Assembly (NCBI GenBank): GCA_016781885.1
Contig: JADDPM010000002.1
Location: 1 to 32,861, forward strand
Reading direction: 5' to 3'
Origin: Rubrobacter sp.
GTDB taxonomy: Bacteria; Actinomycetota; Rubrobacteria; Rubrobacterales; Rubrobacteraceae
Length of the DNA stretch: 32,861 nucleotides
This document shows, in pieces, positions 17,811 through 26,296 of the stretch (its first letter is position 1; each line of letters starts with the position of its first letter). The translations under genes and the position numbers were made by a program. Below the pieces are notes generated by a model. It saw nothing but the letters and a program-made list of their open reading frames with translations. It did not search any database and was not told the origin of the DNA.

Positions 17811-18974
17811 CTACCCCTCACCCTTTGCAGAGCCCTGAACGATTGCTGCCTCTCCCTCCGAGGACACGACGGCCGGAGCTTCGGGGGGGGCTTGGGTAAC
17901 GAGAGACTTGCGCCAGTGTTCGAAGAGGAGCGTCTCGCGCAGGTAGCGTAGGGTGGCGGCGACGATAGCGACTATCGGCACGGCAAAGATCGCGCCGACG
18001 ACGCCATAGAGGGCGGTAGCGGCCAGAGTGGCGAAGAGCACCCAGAGAGGATGTACACCGACGGAGCCGCCCATGACCCTCGGTACCAGAACGTTCCCTT
18101 CGAGCTGCTGGGCGAGGAGGAAGAGCGCTGAGACCAGGAGGGCCTGATCCAGACCGCCCGCAAAGAGCGCTATCGCCACCGCCGGGACCGCCCCGAGGAA
18201 GGCGCCGACAACCGGGATAATCTCCATCACGCCGACCCACAGCCCGATCAGGAGCGCGTAGTCGCGGAAGGTAAAGTAGACGATGGCCCAGCCTATACTC
18301 CCCATGATCCCGCAGAGCAACAGCTGCGCCTTGAGGTACTTGACGAGCGTGTCCTCGACGACGTGGAAGAGCTCCATGGTCTGCTCCCGCACCGTCTCCG
18401 GCACCACGGAGAGCGTGGCGAGCGTGATCCTCTCCCTATCCAGCAGAAGATAGATGGAGACGATGAGCATGAGGAAGAGGTTGAGTATCGTGCCGAAGAT
18501 GCCGAATATTCCGCCTATAAAACCCAGGGCACCGTTGAGGACCTGCCCTGCTGAGGGCGCGTTGCTCCGCACGAACTCCGAGAGCACCGCCCCGTCCACG
18601 GAGGAGATCTGCTCCCCCACGTAGGGTAGCTCCCTTGCCCGCTCCACGAGACTCGCTACCCCGTGGGTCAGGACCTCCGGGTTCTGTACGAGAGCCTGCG
18701 CCTCGCTGGCGGCGGGGAGGATGAGGACCAGTAGCGCCGCAAGCACCGCCGCGACGAGCGCCAAAAATACTCCGAGAACCGCCACGATCCTGGGTACACG
18801 CCACCCTTCGAGCATTCGTACCACGGGGTTGAGCGCGTAGGCCAGGACGGCCGCCAGCAGAAACGTCAGGAGGACGCCGCCCAACTGCCGGACGAACGCG
18901 AACAATAGCAGCGCGCCCAGCACGATGAATATATACTGTAGATAGGTTGAGACGACTAGCTTCTTAGCTGACAC
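17811..18974 (-). CDS. AI-2E family transporter
   Basis: 387 aa, FLLAAVLAYALNPVVRMLE..., VGVMEIIPVVGAFLGAVPAVAIAL, LAQQLEGNVLVPRVMGGSVGVHPLWVLFATL. Confidence 0.92.
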   Translation of the reverse strand: MSAKKLVVSTYLQYIFIVLGALLLFAFVRQLGGVLLTFLLAAVLAYALNPVVRMLEGWRVPRIVAVLGVFLALVAAVLAALLVLILPAASEAQALVQNPEVLTHGVASLVERARELPYVGEQISSVDGAVLSEFVRSNAPSAGQVLNGALGFIGGIFGIFGTILNLFLMLIVSIYLLLDRERITLATLSVVPETVREQTMELFHVVEDTLVKYLKAQLLLCGIMGSIGWAIVYFTFRDYALLIGLWVGVMEIIPVVGAFLGAVPAVAIALFAGGLDQALLVSALFLLAQQLEGNVLVPRVMGGSVGVHPLWVLFATLAATALYGVVGAIFAVPIVAIVAATLRYLRETLLFEHWRKSLVTQAPPEAPAVVSSEGEAAIVQGSAKGEG

Positions 18975-19065
18975 ACTCTCTCCGGTGCCTGGTGGGGACG
19001 CTCTTCTTGCCTACATGCCAACTCTTTCAAGAAATATACCAGCCGCTCGGGTATCGGGAGGCTCG

Positions 19066-19095
19066 TTTACACTCCGGGCATCCCTTCTGTATAAT
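19066..19095 (+). promoter_or_regulatory. sigma70 promoter TTTACA-N18-TATAAT
   Basis: -35 19066-19071, -10 19090-19095; suggests the ATG at 19107 is too close to be the real start. Confidence 0.55.
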
Positions 19096-19169
19096 CTCGC
19101 CCCGTCATGCATGGGGGTAGCGCACAAAGAACCCAACATCTTGGGTCGAGGCCGGGCAGGACCGGCGCG

Positions 19170-19958
19170 GTGACGGGCAGACAGCGGTCCGCGCCCCGGC
19201 GCGCTGGCGACCCTGCCAGCTACGTCACCACCGTCGGGCGCCGGGAGGCACGCAAGACGAAGAAGACGAGCGTGTACCGGCGGAGGAGGATGGTCGCCGT
19301 CTTCGCGGTCGTGCTAGGCGTCGCGGCGCTCGTCCTCGCGGTGCTCGTACAGTCCTCGGAGGCAAGGGATCGGGCGCTGCCGATAGACCCGAATAATGCA
19401 GGCCCGGACGCCGTACTGGGCGAAGCCGCCGGGGTTAGCATCTCCACTCCCGTCCGGCCCGAGGACGTAACGGGGCTCGGCTACCACCCGGAGGGTGGAA
19501 GCCTCGTGGAGATCTCACCTCGTGGCAAAAGCCTCTCCGCGAACGCCGTGACGGGCCTCTTCGCGGGCGGCTCTACCCCGGAGAAGATTCAATACTACGT
19601 AATGGACTCCGCTAGTCGGCAGGGGCCGGCCACGGGCGCTCTCGACGTCGGGGCCGAGGCGGGCACCACGGTCTACGCGCCGGTGAACGGAGTGATTACC
19701 GCGATACGCCCGGACCCCGTACTGCAGAAGGACGCCAGTGTCGTGGAGATAAAGCCCGCAGACGACCCGAACGTGCGCGTCTCCGTCTCCCTGGTGCAGG
19801 GCCTGGGCGACGGTATAGGGCCGAAGTCTCCCGTAACCGCCGGGACGACGGAGCTCGGGAGCGTGGCCGACTCTGCTCAGGTACTCAAGCCCCAGCTCGC
19901 CTCCTACACCTCCGACACCGGCAATCACGTCACTGTCTCGGTATCGAGGGCCAACTGA
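19170..19958 (+). CDS. membrane-anchored M23/LytM-like protein, probably catalytically inactive
   Basis: ORF 19107..19958, possible GTG start at 19170; TM MVAVFAVVLGVAALVLAVLV; TGALDVGAEAGTTVYAPVNGVITAI resembles the M23 'GiDi..p.Gt.V.A..dG.V' segment. Confidence 0.6.
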   Translation: MTGRQRSAPRRAGDPASYVTTVGRREARKTKKTSVYRRRRMVAVFAVVLGVAALVLAVLVQSSEARDRALPIDPNNAGPDAVLGEAAGVSISTPVRPEDVTGLGYHPEGGSLVEISPRGKSLSANAVTGLFAGGSTPEKIQYYVMDSASRQGPATGALDVGAEAGTTVYAPVNGVITAIRPDPVLQKDASVVEIKPADDPNVRVSVSLVQGLGDGIGPKSPVTAGTTELGSVADSAQVLKPQLASYTSDTGNHVTVSVSRAN

Positions 19959-20020
19959 GCACACCTCCCATCTGCCCCGCGCCCCCGACTACGCCCCAAC
20001 TCGCGTAATATAGTAAGGCG

Positions 20021-20662
20021 ATGTTCCTACTGCTCTTCGAACAGTCCCCGCTCGCGGCGGTGGCGCTGTTGGTCGGGGCTCTCGTCGGGATAGTGCTGCA
20101 CGAGGCGTCCCACGCCTACTCGGCCTACCTGCTGGGCGACGATACCGCTTATCGTATGGGCCGTGTAACGCTGAACCCGGCGTCGCACCTCGACCCTCTG
20201 GGCAGCTTGCTCATCGTGCTGGCCGGGTTCGGGTGGGGCAGGCCGGTACCGGTCCAACCGGCGAAGATGCGGGGAGGGGTATGGGGGCCGGTGGCCGTGG
20301 CATTCGCGGGGCCTACCGCGAACCTGGCGATAGTCGCGCTATGCGCTATCCTTATAAGGCTCGAACCTTTCCAGGGCCAGCTCGTGCTGTTCTCCATTCT
20401 GGGGGTGGCGTTCGTCAACGCGCTGCTGTTCGTCTTTAACCTGATTCCAATCCCCCCGCTCGATGGCTCGAAGGTGCTCTTCCCGTTCCTGCCACGCTCC
20501 CTGGACGGCTTCGTGAGCTTCATGAACCAGTACGGGCCCCAGATCCTGCTGGTCATCTTTCTCCTCACCTTCCTGCCAGGAGGAAGCTACGTACTAGGCT
20601 TTCTGCTCGCCCCGGTGCGACCGCTCCTTCTACTATTCGGGATTCCACCCCTGCTCGGCTAA
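20021..20662 (+). CDS. site-2-protease-type M50 zinc metallopeptidase
   Basis: GIVLHEASHAYSAYLLGDDTAYRMGRVTLNPASHLDPLG (HExxH) and NLIPIPPLDGSKVL. Confidence 0.93.
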   Translation: MFLLLFEQSPLAAVALLVGALVGIVLHEASHAYSAYLLGDDTAYRMGRVTLNPASHLDPLGSLLIVLAGFGWGRPVPVQPAKMRGGVWGPVAVAFAGPTANLAIVALCAILIRLEPFQGQLVLFSILGVAFVNALLFVFNLIPIPPLDGSKVLFPFLPRSLDGFVSFMNQYGPQILLVIFLLTFLPGGSYVLGFLLAPVRPLLLLFGIPPLLG

Positions 20663-20694
20663 ACCTTTACGAGAGGTTCATGGAGCACGCAAAA

Positions 20695-20749
20695 GGGGCA
20701 GCCTCGGTTCGCGGGGAGGGGGGAGAATCCACGAACCAAATGCTGCCCC
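20695..20749. terminator. two-part inverted repeat between convergent genes, likely bidirectional terminator
   Basis: GGGGCAGC (20695-20702)/GCTGCCCC (20742-20749) enclosing GGTTCG (20706-20711)/CGAACC (20732-20737). Confidence 0.5.
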
Positions 20750-20823
20750 GGTCTATTCTACAGAACCAGATTTCGGAGCGGTAGGGGAAACCTTAATAAA
20801 AACTAAAAAATGTTGAACTTTGT

Positions 20824-22668
20824 TTACTTGTCATGTTGAGTACCGAGCGGGAGCTCCACGGAGAAGGTGCTGCCGCGGTCTGGCTCGCTCTGGACGCGGA
20901 TATCACCGCCGAGGTGGTGGGCGATCTCGCCGGCCAGGGCGAGGCCAAGGCCGGTACCGTCGGCGCGGGAGGAGCCCTGGGCGCGGTAGAAGCGCTCGAA
21001 GATATGCGGTATCTCGGTCTCGGGGATGCCGCAGCCGCGGTCGGCGACGCTTACGAGGGCGTGGCCGTTCTCGCGGTGCAGGTCGATCTCCACGGGTTCG
21101 TAGCCTTCACGCCCGCCCGAGTACTTGAGGGCGTTGTCGAGGAGGATGGCGAGCATTCGGTGGAGTTGTATGGGGTCTGTCCTCACGGGCGGGACGCCGT
21201 CTTCGGCATGAATACGGATCTCGCGTCCCGTGTAGGCGAAGTCCCGCCTCAACTCGTGCAGCAGGTCTTCCAGGTCCACCTCTTCGAGGCGGAAGGTTAC
21301 GGCATTCGCGTCGAGGCGGGAGAGGTCGAGGAGGGTGCGGGCGAGGTTCTTCAGACGCTCGGTCTGCGCGCGCATGTCTTCGAGGAAGGTCTTGCGGACC
21401 GTCTCATCCTCCTCATCTTCGAGCATCTCCAGGTAGCCTGAGAGGGCGAAGAGGGGGGTTTTCAGTTCATGGGAGGCGTTGGCGATGAACTCGGCCTTGG
21501 CGCGTTCGATCTGGCGCTGCTCGGTGACATCGCGCAGGATGGCTAGAGCGCCGTCTTCGAGGGGGGCGGCCCGGACCTCGATAATCCTATCCCCCGCCCG
21601 GACCTCGGGTTCGGTGATCGGACCGGAGAAGCGGCTCTTCGCGAGGACCTGCTGGAGGCGTTCGTGGAACTCGGGGTCGGAGTTATCAAGGAGCTCGCGA
21701 GCGCGGAGGTTTAGGAAGGTGGCGTTCAGGTCTTGATCCACGCCGACCACCGCGTCGGTCATGCCATCGAGGATCACCTGGCTGCGAGCCTTCTCCTGCT
21801 GTGTCTGCCGGAAAGCGCCCTTCAGGGAGGACGCCATCGCGTTGAACGTCTCGCCTAGAGAGCCTATCTCGTCCTCGACGCTGGTGGTGATGCGCTCCTC
21901 GAAGTTGCCGGCGGCGAGACGGCGGGCGGCTACGTCGAGGCGGTTCAGACGGCGGGCAAGCAGGTTCGCCACCACGTACCCGGAGAAGCCGGCGATCAGG
22001 AGCGCCAGAGCCCCCGCGAGCAAAGCTAGGTTGTTTATCCTTCTAAGGTCCGAGTCGGCGGTGGAGATGTCGCTCTCGGTGTAGTATCTAGTAAAGATGA
22101 GTGCGGTCTCGGACTCGCCAGGCACCTCTACCGGGGCGGCGTAGGTCGCGAGCGTCTGGCCCTGACGTTCGCCGCTCTCGACCTCCCTGAGCTCTGTGTC
22201 AGGCCTCCCCTGGGCCAGGGCAGTCTGCACGGCCACCAGGTTGTAATCGACCGCATCTCCCATAAGAACCTCGCTGTCCGCAATTCGGACTATACTCCAG
22301 TTCAGGCCCCGGGTGATCGCATAGGTGTTTATGAACTGCTCGTCCAACTGAGGAGTTTTCTCTATATAATCCTCCAGGTTCTCGAACGCCATGTTGAAGC
22401 TCGCCTCGGCGGACTGCTCCAGGATATGTTCGAGCCGGGGGTAGATGATCGAGTACGCCGTTCCAGCGGCGAACGCGGTCACGAACAGAAAGAGCAGGGT
22501 GAGCCAGACCTGTATGCTCACGCGGGAACGCAGCAGACGCGCCCCAAGCTTTCTCGGCCAAGTTAAAATCACCTGCTCGGGACGGCTGCTCTGTTGGGGG
22601 AGGCGGACGCCAAGGGCGTCCCGGGGCTTCTTGCGTTTCGGGAGTAGCCGGTCCCTAACGGAAAACAT
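20824..22668 (-). CDS. sensor histidine kinase (2 TM, HAMP, PAS, HisKA, HATPase)
   Basis: Likely start MFSVRDRLLPKRKK at 22668; FIANASHELKTPLFALSGYLEML H-box; RGCGIPETEIPHIFERFYR; GTGLGLALAGEIAHHLGG. Confidence 0.93.
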   Translation of the reverse strand: MFSVRDRLLPKRKKPRDALGVRLPQQSSRPEQVILTWPRKLGARLLRSRVSIQVWLTLLFLFVTAFAAGTAYSIIYPRLEHILEQSAEASFNMAFENLEDYIEKTPQLDEQFINTYAITRGLNWSIVRIADSEVLMGDAVDYNLVAVQTALAQGRPDTELREVESGERQGQTLATYAAPVEVPGESETALIFTRYYTESDISTADSDLRRINNLALLAGALALLIAGFSGYVVANLLARRLNRLDVAARRLAAGNFEERITTSVEDEIGSLGETFNAMASSLKGAFRQTQQEKARSQVILDGMTDAVVGVDQDLNATFLNLRARELLDNSDPEFHERLQQVLAKSRFSGPITEPEVRAGDRIIEVRAAPLEDGALAILRDVTEQRQIERAKAEFIANASHELKTPLFALSGYLEMLEDEEDETVRKTFLEDMRAQTERLKNLARTLLDLSRLDANAVTFRLEEVDLEDLLHELRRDFAYTGREIRIHAEDGVPPVRTDPIQLHRMLAILLDNALKYSGGREGYEPVEIDLHRENGHALVSVADRGCGIPETEIPHIFERFYRAQGSSRADGTGLGLALAGEIAHHLGGDIRVQSEPDRGSTFSVELPLGTQHDK

Positions 22669-23362
22669 ACCCGACACCCCGGGCGGTATGGATGAACTCG
22701 GGGTTCCGGGGGTCGCGTTCGATCTTCTCGCGGAGGTGGCGGATGTGGACGTCCACGGTACGCTCGTCGCGGAACTCATCGCCCCACACCCTTGTCAAGA
22801 GCGTGCTGCGTGAGAACACCCTGCCCGGGTTGGAGGCGAGCGTCACGAGAAGCTCGAACTCCGTGTACGTAAGGTCTACCTCCTCGCCGACGACCGCGAC
22901 CCGACGGCTCGGCAGGTGTATCTTCAGACCGTCGTAGGAGAGCTCGTCCTGGCGCTGTCCTGCGGGCACGGAGACGCGGCGCATGATCGCGCGCACCCTG
23001 GCGACGAGCTCCCTGACCGCGAAGGGTTTGGTGACGTAGTCGTCGGCCCCGAGCTCCAGGCCCACGACTCGGTCGATCTCGTCGTCTTTGGCGGTGAGCA
23101 TGATGATCGGAACGTCGCTCTGCGCCCGGATCCTTCGACAGACCTCCGTACCGTCAATCTTGGGCAACATGATGTCCAGGATAATTAGGTGCGGCTCGTA
23201 GGACTCGAACGCCTCCAGCGCCGCCTCTCCGTCCCCCACCGCATGGACCTGGAAGCCCTCCCGCTCCAGAGCGTGCACGAGCATCTTCTGGATCGAGGGC
23301 TCGTCGTCCACCAGAAGTATCCTGCGAGTGGTTCCCTGTACGCCCTGTGCCATATCTGACAA
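22655..23362 (-). CDS. OmpR/PhoB-family response regulator
   Basis: RILLVDDEPSIQKML, LIILDIMLPKIDG, GADDYVTKPFAVRELVARVRA, winged helix ending DVHIRHLREKIERDPRNPEFIHTARGVGYVFR; overlaps the kinase start by 14 nt. Confidence 0.96.
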   Translation of the reverse strand: MSDMAQGVQGTTRRILLVDDEPSIQKMLVHALEREGFQVHAVGDGEAALEAFESYEPHLIILDIMLPKIDGTEVCRRIRAQSDVPIIMLTAKDDEIDRVVGLELGADDYVTKPFAVRELVARVRAIMRRVSVPAGQRQDELSYDGLKIHLPSRRVAVVGEEVDLTYTEFELLVTLASNPGRVFSRSTLLTRVWGDEFRDERTVDVHIRHLREKIERDPRNPEFIHTARGVGYVFR

Positions 23363-23411
23363 CCGTCCTTAAGACTACCCCAAAATTCCAAACATCTTGA
23401 CGCTTATTTTA

Positions 23412-25223
23412 TCATGCTCCGGCGGTCGCCCCCGTCATCCTACCAGCTACTCTCTCCACGGCCTCCGTAAGGCCCCCAGGCTCCCACAGACGCACCACCT
23501 CGACAGGGGCCTGGCGTCGCCTGAGGTACGCGGCGACGACCCGGGCCTCGTCTGCGCCCTTCCCGCCGGAGGGCGGCCCGGGGTTGGAGAGGACTTCTTC
23601 GGCGAAGAGGGTAAGGCCGGCCGTATCGCCGGGCTCGAAGCCCGCGTGGGATACGAGGCGGCCCTCGGCGAGGGCGAAGACCTCGATCATGCCGGGTTCG
23701 GTCGAGGGGGCGACGACCGCCTGAACGCCCCCGGCGCTCACGATGGCGCGCGTCAGACGGATGCGCTCGATGCCGGAGATCAGGTCTCGAAGCCGGGCAG
23801 CGGCCTCGAACTCCAGCTCACCCGCCAACCGCTTGCGCTCCTCGACTAGCGCCATCAGGTGCTCCTCACCGCCCTCGCCGCGCATGAGGGACGCGAGGCC
23901 CCCGATCACCTCGACCCGGTACTCCTCCTCGCTCATCCCGAGACAGGGGGCACAGCGGCCCATCTGTCCGTAGAAGCAGACACCTTCCTCGGGATCGCCG
24001 GAGCAGCACCTGAGGGGGAAAATTCTGCCGAATGCTTCGATACAGGTGTCTAGCACGCTCGCGCTCCGGTAGGGGCCAAGGTAGGTTACACCGTTCCGCG
24101 GACTGTTCTCCGGCGACCTCTCCGGGATGGGGTAGGGCTCGTTGAGATCCAACCTTATAAACCAACTCGCCTTCTCACCCCTTCCGGCGGAGTTGTAGCG
24201 CGGGAGGAGGCGCTTTATCTCGCGGGCCTCGAAGATCAGGGCGTAGAGCTCGCTCCTGGTCTCCTCGTAGCGCACCTCGGCGACCTCGCGCACGAGGCGA
24301 CCGATCTTGCGCCGCCCGTCCCCACCGTTGAAGTACGTCCTCACACGCGCCTTGAGGTCCTTCGCCTTGCCGACGTAGAGGACCGTTCCCCCTTTATCCA
24401 CGAAGTAGTAGACGCCCGGCGTGCGCGGGAGATCTTCGGCGAGGTGTCCTTTCTGCGGTTTGATCCTCACGCCCGACTTCTTCAGCGACGACGCCTCCCC
24501 CACGCTCTTCACCCCGGCCGAGGAGAGCAGCTTCGAGAGCTTGAGGAAGACTTCAGCGGTCGCCGCCGCGTCGGCGAGAGCCCTATGGTTCGGCGCCGCC
24601 CGCACCCCAAAATGCGAGACGAGCGAGGCGAGCCGGTACCGCTTGAGACCCGGCACGAGCGCTCGCGCGAGCTTCAACGTGTCGAGGACGGGGTTCGGGA
24701 GCGGCGGGAGCCCGTTGGCCACGCGTGCCGCCGCGACGAACGCGCAGTCGAACTGGACGTTATGACCGACGAGTACGCACCCCTCGACAAACTCCTCGAA
24801 GAGAGGCATGACCTCCGCGGCCGCCGGCGCGTCGGCGACCATGCGGTCGGTGATCCCGGTGAGCCGGACGACGAACGGCTCTATCCTACGTCCCGGGTTT
24901 ATCAGAGTAGCGAACTCGTCCACCACCTGCCCGCCGACGACCTTGAGCGCCCCGATCTCCGTAATAGCGCCCTTCTCCGCCGATGAGCCCGTGGTCTCGA
25001 CGTCGAAGACCACGTATGGCGCGTCGCCTAAAGGCAGGGAAGCCGCGTCCACGATCCGCAGAGATCCCTCTTCCCATAGAAAGCGTGGGTCGTTGGCGGT
25101 TAGCTCACCGACGAGGGAGTGCGCGTCACCGTTGGGGTGTGGTAGGGCGAGGAACTCTCGGGCGACCTCCTCGGGCGTTACGGGCTCGTGACCCTTGACG
25201 AAGCCGTAGAGGCTAGGGGACAC
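23412..25223 (-). CDS. DEDDh exonuclease fused to GIY-YIG/UvrC N-terminal-like nuclease
   Basis: Likely GTG start at 25223 (VSPSLYGFVKGHEP). YVVFDVETTGSSAEKGAITEIGALKV, GHNVQFDCAFV, HRALADAAATAEVF; LPRTPGVYYFVDKGGTVLYVGKAKDLKARVRTYF; UVR-like LAGELEFEAAARLRDLI. Confidence 0.93.
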   Translation of the reverse strand: MSPSLYGFVKGHEPVTPEEVAREFLALPHPNGDAHSLVGELTANDPRFLWEEGSLRIVDAASLPLGDAPYVVFDVETTGSSAEKGAITEIGALKVVGGQVVDEFATLINPGRRIEPFVVRLTGITDRMVADAPAAAEVMPLFEEFVEGCVLVGHNVQFDCAFVAAARVANGLPPLPNPVLDTLKLARALVPGLKRYRLASLVSHFGVRAAPNHRALADAAATAEVFLKLSKLLSSAGVKSVGEASSLKKSGVRIKPQKGHLAEDLPRTPGVYYFVDKGGTVLYVGKAKDLKARVRTYFNGGDGRRKIGRLVREVAEVRYEETRSELYALIFEAREIKRLLPRYNSAGRGEKASWFIRLDLNEPYPIPERSPENSPRNGVTYLGPYRSASVLDTCIEAFGRIFPLRCCSGDPEEGVCFYGQMGRCAPCLGMSEEEYRVEVIGGLASLMRGEGGEEHLMALVEERKRLAGELEFEAAARLRDLISGIERIRLTRAIVSAGGVQAVVAPSTEPGMIEVFALAEGRLVSHAGFEPGDTAGLTLFAEEVLSNPGPPSGGKGADEARVVAAYLRRRQAPVEVVRLWEPGGLTEAVERVAGRMTGATAGA

Positions 25224-26250
25224 GAACCTCCATCCGTTCGAGGTTCTCGCTCTTCGCCGCGGCCTCGGCGATGGTACGGGCCTGGGCCTCGGTGATGCCG
25301 GGGATGCCCACAAGGTTCTCGTAGGTGTACTCGGAGTCGAACAGGCCGCTGGCGAGCACCCGGGCGCGAGTCTTCGTGCCGATTCCGGGGAGCTTGGTGG
25401 TATGAAAGAGTTTGCCGCGCTGTATTCGCAGGGCGGGCACCCCGGCCAGCCTCTCACCCTCGATAAGGACGCGCCGCAGAACGTCGGCGAAGAGCGCTAC
25501 CTGCTCCGGGTAGTAGACGCTCCGGCCCATGAGGGACGGGGTCATCGGCAGCGGGTGCGAGAGGTTCGCGTTGCGGACCGTGGTGTGACCCGGCGGCTCG
25601 TTCGGGCCAAGGGGATCCGGGTCGCCCAAAGATTGGGCCCGGACCGCATGCGCAACGGCCTGCTCTTCGAGGTCCCCATCGAGGTCGAGCTCCGTAAAGA
25701 CCGGCGCGCCCCGGAAGCGATCGTTGCGGTTGGCGGCATAGAGGAAGCGGCGGGGGCTGCGCTCGTTCTTATAGAACTCGACCACCGCGTGCGCCCGCTT
25801 CTCCCCGAGCCCGGGCAAGCGCGCTAGCGATTTCGCGTCCTCCGTCTCTATCATCTCCCTGAGCTCGTCCGGGTCTATCGCCTCGGCGGCCTTGGCGGCT
25901 GCCCGCTTGTCCACACCACGGACGCGTTCGAGGATGCCCTGGACGCTCGCGGGGTCCATACAGCGCCTGAGGTGGTTGATCTTTCGCACCGCCGTGAACT
26001 CGTTGTGCTCCTCCCAGCGCCACACGAACTCCCGGACCCGCTCGACCGCCGCCGCGTCCTCGGGGACGAACTCTATCGTCACCGCCTCGCCGATGTAGCG
26101 GCCGTTGGCCCCCGGCAGTTGCTCGGCGGAGGACTGGACCTGCACCTTGACCATCGGAGAATAGAACGAGAAGTGTACGGGAACGCCCGGCGCGACCTCC
26201 TTCATCAGGCGGCGCCGGAAGACGTTGTCCTCGAAATCAGACTCGAACAT
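25213..26250 (-). CDS. RuvA-like helix-hairpin-helix DNA-binding protein with additional C-terminal HhH
   Basis: AIDPDELREMIETEDAKSLARLPGLGEKRAHAVVEFYKN resembles RuvA domain II; second HhH LVGIPGITEAQARTIAEAA; overlaps the nuclease gene by 11 nt. Confidence 0.7.
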   Translation of the reverse strand: MFESDFEDNVFRRRLMKEVAPGVPVHFSFYSPMVKVQVQSSAEQLPGANGRYIGEAVTIEFVPEDAAAVERVREFVWRWEEHNEFTAVRKINHLRRCMDPASVQGILERVRGVDKRAAAKAAEAIDPDELREMIETEDAKSLARLPGLGEKRAHAVVEFYKNERSPRRFLYAANRNDRFRGAPVFTELDLDGDLEEQAVAHAVRAQSLGDPDPLGPNEPPGHTTVRNANLSHPLPMTPSLMGRSVYYPEQVALFADVLRRVLIEGERLAGVPALRIQRGKLFHTTKLPGIGTKTRARVLASGLFDSEYTYENLVGIPGITEAQARTIAEAAAKSENLERMEVRVP

Positions 26251-26296
26251 CAGGACTAGATTTTACCACCAGCACTATCCTCGACCCTGTAAAAGA

